Made by a program: the position numbers and the translations under genes
The notes under the pieces: generated by a model
What the model was told of the DNA's origin: nothing
What the model saw: only the letters and a program-made list of their open reading frames with translations
Database searches by the model: none
Source of the DNA: Hypomesus transpacificus
Taxonomy: Eukaryota; Chordata; Actinopteri; Osmeriformes; Osmeridae
Assembly: GCF_021917145.1 (NCBI RefSeq)
Contig: NC_061081.1
Span: 3,802,966 to 3,866,965, forward strand
Length of the DNA: 64,000 bases
Reading direction: 5' to 3'
In this document: positions 56,541 through 64,000 of the stretch, one piece after another
Layout: every line of letters begins with the position of its first letter
Position numbering within the stretch: the stretch's first letter is position 1

Positions 56541-58836
56541 CCTTGATATCAATTTGAGGTCCAATAATAGTCAATACTTGATCAAGATGCTGTATAACAT
56601 CATTTAAAATTCAGTTTGTATGGCAATTTATTCCAGTGGTAGGTGGGTGAAAATAGGAAACTAATCCCACACAGAAATTGGTTTTATGTATATGCAGGCC
56701 AATATGTTTGATGTCCAATTGACATAAATTCATCTTGTTATTTTAGACGTAGAAATTGATGAAATACAAACATCACATTGACATCAATGATTGGTATGTT
56801 TAATTAGGATTATATAATATCATATTATTATATTTATACATTTATATTAATCGTCAGCTTAATGAAGTTGAAATTGCATTTTTTCCCCAAAACGCACCCT
56901 TTTGGCACACCTCCTTTTGAACCGTGTACATTAATTCCTTTAGCTAATATTTTGCTTTTATAGCTTATTGTCATGAGTATCTGGCAGTTTTCAGAAATGA
57001 ATCGGTGATTGGACGGCAATGTAGGCTATCACAATTGTTCCCAAATGTGAAGCTGTAAAGTATTAATTTGTGGTAAATTTACAGTAGGTCTAATGTTTCA
57101 CAGTGAAAAAACATTGACATTTGATGTCTGAAAAACAAAAACTACTTTTTTTAATTTTTACTACTACTGATTTCCTTTTTGCAGTTCAACAGATCTAGAC
57201 ACAATGCCCATTTAATGAGGATTTCTCTGCTGTTTAAAGCCACACCTGTAGATGGCGCTGTGTTAGTAACCTCCGGTTAGGACAAGGTCATGTGTGAGCC
57301 GCGAGAATCCACGGACCCAAAGGAACGACCCAACGCCAACGGAAAATATTTTCACATTATCGTGAACTGTGTTGAGCTCATCATCTTTTAATCAGATGGG
57401 TTAATGTGTTGACATCTCATGAAATGTATAACATTAGTTAAACTTTGAAGAATGTGTGTTATAATGAAACATTTAGCTACTATTTCTGGTACTTTTTGTG
57501 TATGCTATAGCTTTAATCTCCTATCCTGGCTCTGCCCTCCTACGTACTTCCGCTCAATTTGGATTTTGCTTCTGTACTCGGTCTGGCCATTCCGTACGTA
57601 AGTCAGATTTTGCAGGTTGATTTTCGAATCAGCAAACAGAGGGAGTGGCTGAGAACGATGACGTTGATGTTGTGCGCTAGTTTGTGTTGTAATTCCGTAA
57701 TGGCGGCGGAGAAAGATGAAAGAGCGAAGCCATTCGGTCCGTTGTGGCAACACAGCCGAATATCTATAAACTAAAGCCGGAGCGAGAACAAATGTTGCTG
57801 AGTTTTGTTGGTGGCCATGATGTTATGGGCCCTCCTCCCCACGGGGTTCAGGAACAGTTTGATTTTCCAGCTACAGCAGCTAGCTAGCTGTTACAGTAGT
57901 GGTGAAGGAATTGGCTAAGGGGAACGCTAGCGATTGGTTATGGCAGATCAGAGTGGCTCTGGGCAGATCCAATAGTTTTAAACTTCAACAGAGTACCCGC
58001 CTACAAGGAAGTCAACGCTTGTCAATGGAGCGAGGCCAGACTCTCTGTGCAAATGAAATGTACAAGTCTGGTTAGGACCAGGCTACTAATCTCCCACCAG
58101 CGAAAGCTAATGTAGCCTGAATAATGCTAGGCTAGTTGAAGCTGTGTAAAATGGAGTAGCGTCACATATGTCCGTTTGCCACAGTAATGTTGATGTAATT
58201 CGGACAAAGTGCAATTGAATATTTTCCCATAGACAAAAACTACGCTACAAACGCTTTAGTAGTAGCTAGTAAGATTAGCATGGTAGTATTGCTACGAGTA
58301 TAATGCTAGGTCACTTAGCCTACAGTTTTGGAAAAATAACTTACACTGTGGGGACTTTTGGAAATATTTGAAACTCAGTCTAGAATGGGTTAAGTTATGG
58401 TTTTTAAATGTCAAAGGGGTAAATGTTAATTTTACGTTTGTTTGAACTAATAATTTATAAATAAGCAGCTCCCATGATTTTACTGTACTTTACACATAAG
58501 CACGCAAAATGCATTGTAGCACTGAAAATAATCATTCAGAAAATAATTTTCTGTTTCAAGCAACGCTGTCTTAACTGGCCAGTCGTTATGTATCAGCTTG
58601 ATCATGAATTCAAAATTATAGCACTTGACGGACTGTTATACGTTTTTCATGACGTAAATCAACAAAATGTTTAATAAATTAAAGGAATGAATTAAAATTA
58701 TACACATTATAAAAAGATATTTGGAAAAAAATAATAAATAGTTGTATAAGAAAGAATATTCAATGAAATATTAGTAGAGTAATATTAAACTGAGCTTTGA
58801 AAACTAGTTTGCTTTTTTGCAGCTATACTTTGTGTG
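56541..58836. other. Intergenic DNA with one probable MITE
   Basis: About 57515-58090 begins with ATCCTGGCTCTGCCCTCC and ends GGTTAGGACCAGGCTA, an imperfect inverted pair typical of a short non-autonomous element. Elsewhere nothing is recognised; the ORF at 57559-57774 has no known domain. Confidence 0.4.
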
Positions 58837-60524
58837 ATGGCATACAGAAACTGGCGGAAACGTCATGCTGAAGTGCTGGCTCTTGCAGCTGATGATTCAA
58901 ATAGCAGTTATGCAGATGTGTTGCTGAGGGCTCAGTCCAGTGAGGATGAAACTGTGTCTTTGTCACCTTCAGCTGATGCCAACATCTCGTATTAAGACTC
59001 TGATGTATTAGTGCTGTCTTCTGACATTGACTCTGAGGTTGCTGACAATCTGTCTGAGGATTCTGCTCCTGATCTGGTAGAAGAAGTTGCATCTTGGGAA
59101 GCTACCCACAAATGCAAGCGGTCTGCACTAAATGAATTATTGTACATTCTAAGGCGCCAAGGACATCGCCTCCCCAAGGATGCCAGAACACTGCTGAAGA
59201 CCCCTAAAATGGCAACAGTTGAAATGTGTGGTGGACAATATGCTTACTTTGGTATTACATCTGGCATTTGGAAAGTTTTAGCCCAGTGTCCTGATTTCCA
59301 CGAAGATCGAATAGACATGTGCATCAACATTGATGGTATTCCACTGTTTAAAACATCAAATATAAAGATGTGGCCAATCCTGTGCAATTTCCATGCTGTT
59401 GCACCCTTTATTGTGGCACTCTATTGAGGTAAGGCAAAACCCAGCCCAGTTCAAGATTACCTGTCTGATTTTCTTCAGGAGTTGCAGCAACTTAAGCAAG
59501 ATGGCATCCATGGAGAGAAAACCCTTCAAGTGACTGTAAAAGCCTTCATTTGTGATGCACCAGACAGATAATTCCTGAAGTGTATAAAGAATCACAATAG
59601 CTACTTCGCTTGTGAACGCTGCACAGTTTGAGGCACATATGTGTGGGACGAGTTGTTCTCTGTGCTACAGCACCTGGTGTTGTTGCAAGGTCTGAAGCAG
59701 AATTTGGTAGACTTCAGTACACCAGAAGACCACCAAATTGAGAAATCCCCACTGACCCTAGCTGGGATTCCATGCATTCGACCATTTGCATTGGACTACA
59801 TGCACTTGGTGTGTTTGGGTGTAGTTAGGAGAATGTCACTACATGAAGGGAGGACCCAAGACATGCAGACTGTCTTTTCAGAAAAGCAGTGAGATTTCGG
59901 ATAAACTCATGGCATTGAATGGAGAACTTCCTAGTGAGTTTGCTCGGCAGCCAAGGAGTTTACTGGAATTGGACAGGTGGAAGGCTACAGAACTCTGACA
60001 GTTTCTGCTTTATACTGGACCAGTGGTTCTGAGAAGAGTGGTTTCACATGCTGTATACAATCACTTTCTTTCCTTGATGGTTGCGGTGTTAAATTCTGAT
60101 GATGCAGAGCGTGAGGAACACTTGGACTATGTCAGAGAGCTACTCATGTATTATGTGAGGAAGTTTGAGGATATATATGGAAACACCTTCACTGTGTACA
60201 ATGTGCACTCACTAACTCACTTAGCAGATGATGTAGAACACTTCAAATGATGTTTCATGTTTTCCATTTGAGAACTACCTGCAGACTCTAAAGAAAATGG
60301 TCAGACAATCTCGCAATCCTATAGCCCAGGTTGCCAAACGTTTAGCAGAACTAGAACATTCTACAAAATGTAGGCCTTTTACCGAAGAGAGCTTTACTCG
60401 CATCTCCACAAGACCACCAGATTGTTGTTTCATCCGTCAGAACAAGGACTTTGTATTTGTGAAGGAAATACGTGAAGAAGGCACCTTGGTTTGTGATGTC
60501 CTATCAGTGTTTCCCACAGATTAG
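58837..60524 (+). pseudogene. Decayed transposase-domain protein (gene 1 of a two-gene transposon)
   Basis: It starts MAYRNWRKRHAEVLAL. Recognisable parts: a Ser/Asp-rich leader, MCINIDGIPLFKTSNIKMWP, AFICDAPDR and YFACERCT, FALDYMHLVCLGVVRR, YNVHSLTHLADDVEHF, and a FPFENYLQ-type segment with VRQSRNPIAQVAKRLAELE. This order (D-G-x-P-L-F-K, ICDAPA-R, GY-x-C-x-x-C, PLDYMHL) is that of a large family of transposase-domain proteins common in fish and cnidarians, presumably acting in element mobility. In-frame stops near 58993, 59425, 59568 and 59629, and frameshifts after 59890 and 60250, make it a pseudogene. An acceptor-like TTTTTTGCAG precedes it at 58822. Confidence 0.8.
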
Positions 60525-60589
60525 AAAACTAATTGTGGCGGGGAGGGGTGGGGGTTGTCAGACCGGGGGGGGGGGGGGGTCGTAATAAT

Positions 60590-61218
60590 TCCTTCGTTAA
60601 TAATTCGTTACACAGTTAATTTGTTAATAATTTGTTACATTAAATATTAATCCAAAATGATTCACACCTTCACAAATTAACAACAACTAACATATCATTT
60701 CTGCATTAGGCATGTAGCAACGCTAGTGCTAAACAACTATTTAACTGGTCGGCTCCATGACGCCGGGTAAGTAGCTAGCTCTTGAGACTTCTCACCAAAA
60801 GAACGAAGGGGAAACTTCGAGTACTGTAAGTCGCTCTGGATAAGAGCGTCTGCTAAATGGCTAAATGTAAATGTGAGTAAGGTACCTAGCGAAAAGTAGC
60901 CTCAACTTTCCTCGACTTTTAGCTACGGCACTAATGCTGAAGGCTCGCTGATATAGCTGTCGGTCTTACTAGAACGGCATATGTATGCATTGTTGCTAAC
61001 GTGTGCTGACGTTGTGACTGTGTGCATATGTGGGAAAGACGCATGAGTGACAGAGAGACGGAGGGAGAGCAGGGGAAAGGAAATGCAGCTGAACGAATAC
61101 GCTGCGTGTTTTAACCTAAATAGCGATAAAAAAAATGTTTTACGAAACGCAATGTGTGGCGGCCGGTGTTGATTCTGTGGCGCACCGCCACACATTAGTC
61201 TATGTGTGGGAAACACTG
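60590..61218 (+). mobile_element. Copy of the kyat1-intron host hAT, right half
   Basis: Matches 23430-23470, 26580-26790 and 30985-31429 in order, without the inner insertions; it ends GTGTGGGAAACACTG at 61218. The CTGATATAGCTGTC at about 60949 is the uninterrupted version of the site where repeat M sits. A SINE tail fragment (GTAAGTCGCTCTGGATAAGA) is inserted at 60822-60876. Confidence 0.75.
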
Positions 61219-63025
61219 CCTATGCCAATGCCACACAGAGTTTCTTCAATGATCCTTGTGATTCTAAACTGCTCAACATTGTCCGTGTTAGTGACATGAG
61301 CAGAGCTAGACGTCGACTGATCAGCAAACAGAAGTTGCATCGTAAAGTTGTCTGTCTGCAAGCCAACCCTGGTAAAGCTGACACAGGGTATATTTTGTTT
61401 CCCATGCTGCATCATATAGAACGCAAGTAACTGAATTGTAAATATGTAACTAAAACTAATGTTCCTCAGGGCTTTTCTAATAACTATCATTGTCAGGGTG
61501 TGCAGGTTGTATACAATTTTTGTTCTGAGTGTGGAGGGGAAAATGCTACCCTTATGTGGATTGAGAGCAATACATTCAGAGAATGACTAAGTTGCCTAAA
61601 GTTAGTTTTTGCAGTTGCCTGAATCTCAGCATATTTTGTTCTAGTTGTTGTACAGGTCTCATGATGTGGGTCAGGGCAGTTTGGACAGAGCCAAAGGGAG
61701 AAAAAGAGGGAGTCATCCCGAGGTTTGGGTGAAAGATAACATGGTTTACTGGCCAACAGGAGCTAATGTAACCAAACCAGCCGAAGAAATGCGACAACCA
61801 GCAAGCAGCTGGCTAAAGTTTCCACTGCTGAAAATCTAAATAAACTCATAAGTTTACATAAATAATTTTAAAGCTAAATCTGAGTTTTTCTACTACTCAA
61901 ATCAAGTTAGTTATCATAAGCCTGCTTGTTCCATTTACCTTAGAGAAGCGAGAAGAGTGTGAAGCATTCGACCAAACAACAACTGCAGAGCTAAGTGAGG
62001 AAGAATGCACTCCTGTTAGGAGGGTGAAGAAGAAAAAATACCCAGGGTTTATCTTAGGTATACAATAACTGCACATAACCCACACAAAGCGCCAGAGATC
62101 CCACACACCATGCCAGAGATACCACATACCGCACCAGAGATCCCACACACCGCGCCATAGATCCCACACTCCGCGCCATAGATCCCACACTCCGCCCCAT
62201 AGATCCCACAGTCCGCGCCATAGATTCCACACTCCGCGCCATAGATCCCACACTCCGCGCCATAGATCCCACACTTCGCGCCAGAGATCCCACAAACCGC
62301 GCCAGAAATCCCACACACCATGCCAGAGATCCCACACTCCCCGCCAGAGAACCCCCTCTCCACACCAGAGATCCCACACAATGCGCCAGAGATCCCACAC
62401 ACTGCGCCAGAGATCCCACACACCGCGCCACAGAGCCCACACACCGCGCCAGAGATCCCACACACCGCGCCAGAGATCCCACACACCGCACCAGACATCC
62501 CTCTTTCCGCACCACAGTTCTACACACCAGCACTCCCAGTCTACTCATCGGTGGTCCCACATTCCACATGAGGAAACCAGCACAAAGAGGGTGGTGAACC
62601 ATTCCCATTATATAATGGAAGTTAGTATCCCTCCTTATTTTCATACTAACAGTGGTGTTTTTGCAAATGGGACTAATGTTTATTTTCATTCCGATTTGTC
62701 CTTCAGAGTTCCAAAGACGGGTCCTCTATCTGCTGGCCGATATTTGTGAAAAGCTGTCCCAGGTGGGCCAAAACTGTGAGCCCCCAGACTCTCAGTTCCA
62801 CCTGGTGAAGATGAACAGCAGGCGTGAGCTCAAGAATCTGGAAGGGCAACTGGCTGATAAAGGAAAGAAAAATCAGTTTAACTATGCTAGGCCAATATTA
62901 ATACTGTTCCTATCGTATTCAATGTTTTCTGTGTTCCTGATAGGTATTTTTTATTATCAGATGTCTCAGTCGGTCAAGATAGGGGGTGCAGATCTTGAGG
63001 ACTGTGTGAAGAATATGATGAAAAG
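61219..63025 (+). pseudogene. DUF4806-type protein, probable gene 2 of the two-gene transposon
   Basis: Likely exons: 61656-61839 (GRKRGSHPEVWVKDNMVYWP, ending FPLLKI), 61944-62057 (KREECEAFDQTTTAELSEEE, ending KKKKYPGFIL), about 62707-62880 (FQRRVLYLLADICEKLSQ, then LEGQLADKGKKNQ) and about 62961-63025 (GGADLEDCVKNMMKR, then the donor GTAAAT). An ORF of uncertain relation lies at 61206-61430. The W-P tract, acidic linker and C-terminal L-E-x-L-x-D...GG-x-D-x-x-D-x-V-K-x-x-x-R pattern are those of DUF4806 proteins, which in fish and cnidarian genomes are often found with transposase-domain proteins (recalled). The first exon lacks a donor and the last junction lacks a GT, so the copy is probably dead. 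Its role is unknown; DNA binding is a guess. Confidence 0.6.
62075..62505. repeat. 21-bp minisatellite, about 20 units
   Basis: Unit close to CCACACTCCGCGCCATAGATC. Because 21 is a multiple of three, several frames stay open on both strands (for example 61897-62484 and 62054-62689 on the minus strand, with WDLWRGV- or VGSMARS-type heptads). It lies in an intron of the DUF4806 gene, between 62057 and 62707. Confidence 0.9.
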
Positions 63026-63520
63026 GTAAATTAATCCATAATATAGTTTCTCTCAGTCACTTTGGTGCCTTTCTCATATCAGAATTTAAAATTTCAAAAC
63101 TTCACATCTAGTCACATCATAAAAGCTCTGTTAAATAGTCACATTTAGGTATTAAGTATTTGCCTGAGTCATTATTTGAAGTATTGAATAAATTGTCATA
63201 TGCAGTTTGTCTTTAATAATTTTTCCATTTCTATTACACATTTCTAGAATTAATTGCTGTTTTGTAAATCAGTATACTCTTCTTGTATGACAATTAAGTA
63301 TATGATCTGCCGACAAACTGCAGTACAAACTTAACTGTAAAATCAACTGTTCATTCAAATGGCACTGACATGTTGATTGGCATAAGTACTTGCTTTTGAG
63401 ATATAAACTAAGCATTTTACAAAGCATTGTGTGTGGCATTTTGTACTGATTGGATCGAGCAATCTACTTCAGGCCATTGCACCAAAGTGACTGAGAAACT
63501 AAGACAGTCCTCCTCTGCTT
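63026..63520. other. Unassigned A/T-rich DNA after the DUF4806 fragment
   Basis: The next exon, if any, was not found before 63520. Confidence 0.5.
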
Positions 63521-64000
63521 TTCAAGTCAAGTCTTTTATTTGTCAGATGCACAGAACAACACAAGGTTAGACTGGGCACTGAAATTCTTAAGACAAGACA
63601 ACGCAAGCACCTGACATAACATATAAGTACACGGAACAAATTTACATCTATGCTGAGCTTAGATAAGTGAACTTCCTGAATATACAGATAGCAATAAATA
63701 AACGACTATACTAACCCTAACACTAAAACTTCTAAAATTACAGATAACAATAAATAGTACGCTATACTAACCCTAATGCACAAGAAAAACCCGTTTCAAC
63801 CCTATAACCTATCTAACCTAAGTGGAGTACAGTGCAATAGTGCAAATTTGCAGATCAGTGACTATGTCAATGACCAAACAGGAGCCTGGTGGCGAGGTAC
63901 AGTGAGGTACAGTAGTGCAATGTTACTGAAAGAGCAACCAGTAGCTGAAAGTAACAGTGTATAAGTGACTGTGCAGTAAAAATGTCCATATCAGTGTCCA
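63521..64000 (-). mobile_element. Non-LTR retrotransposon 3' region, minus strand
   Basis: It begins TTCAAGTCAAGTCTTTTATT, the complement of the tail at 26455-26475, and stays similar to it for about 300 bases. It runs out of the window. The ORF at 63776-63964 lies on the opposite strand and is not coding. Confidence 0.65.

Noticed and set aside
62075..62505. Regular repeats that might be taken for a CRISPR-like array
   Set aside because: The units are contiguous 21-bp tandem repeats with no unique spacers, in a fish genome; it is a minisatellite.
61897..62689. Long minus-strand ORFs with WDLWRGV or VGSMARS repeats
   Set aside because: They arise because the 21-bp unit keeps frames open; no start context, domain or splice support.

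Overview
The window is nuclear DNA of a ray-finned (teleost-type) fish. Evidence: spliced vertebrate genes with GT-AG introns, a surfeit-locus gene group, tRNA-derived SINEs with the fish-type LINE-related tail, and very many DNA transposons with recognisable terminal inverted repeats (TIRs) and target-site duplications (TSDs). The species cannot be told from the sequence. One 100-base N gap is present (52666-52765).

Host genes lie in the first 35 kb. Positions 1-354 hold the last two exons of rpl7a (+). It ends tail-to-tail against surf1 (-, 721-3111, nine exons, cytochrome c oxidase assembly). surf1 is head-to-head with surf6 (+, 3522-5106, five exons, nucleolar ribosome-biogenesis protein) across a 410-bp shared promoter. 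After 15 kb of transposons comes kyat1/ccbl1 (+, 20651-34902, twelve coding exons, 419 aa, a PLP-dependent kynurenine/cysteine-conjugate aminotransferase). Its seventh intron is 8.8 kb and is almost wholly a transposon nest. All four gene models splice in frame by hand reading.

The other DNA is mobile. (a) 5.3-20.1 kb: three copies of a 0.9-kb TAGACC element; a 2.35-kb Harbinger-like element; a 3.2-kb element with about 240-bp TIRs and a 738-codon ORF that keeps the whole acidic-residue layout of a FEN1/XPG nuclease (Academ-like); and an apparently intact 668-aa hAT transposase inside a fold-back element. (b) 23-31.4 kb: a nest of hAT elements, a 4-kb repeat and a 2.5-kb fold-back element with two diverged, mirror-image copies of one ORF, flanked by a 6-bp TSD (IS3EU-like). 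(c) 35.2-37.0 kb: three nested hAT-type elements plus a SINE. (d) 38.35-48.46 kb: a repeat broken at TTAA by a 9.7-kb Kolobok-like element with THAP remnants, which holds two head-to-tail palindromes, a second IS3EU-like element and a hAT. (e) 49.3-55.5 kb: a fold-back element and a second copy of the 9.5-11.1 kb segment, opened by several insertions whose empty sites can be read in the first copy. (f) 58.8-63.0 kb: a decayed two-gene transposon (transposase-domain protein plus DUF4806 protein) with a 21-bp minisatellite.

The host genes are ordinary housekeeping genes. The interest lies in the insertion record and in the FEN-like transposase. Family names for mobile elements rest on TSD length, end sequence and motifs, not on a database search.
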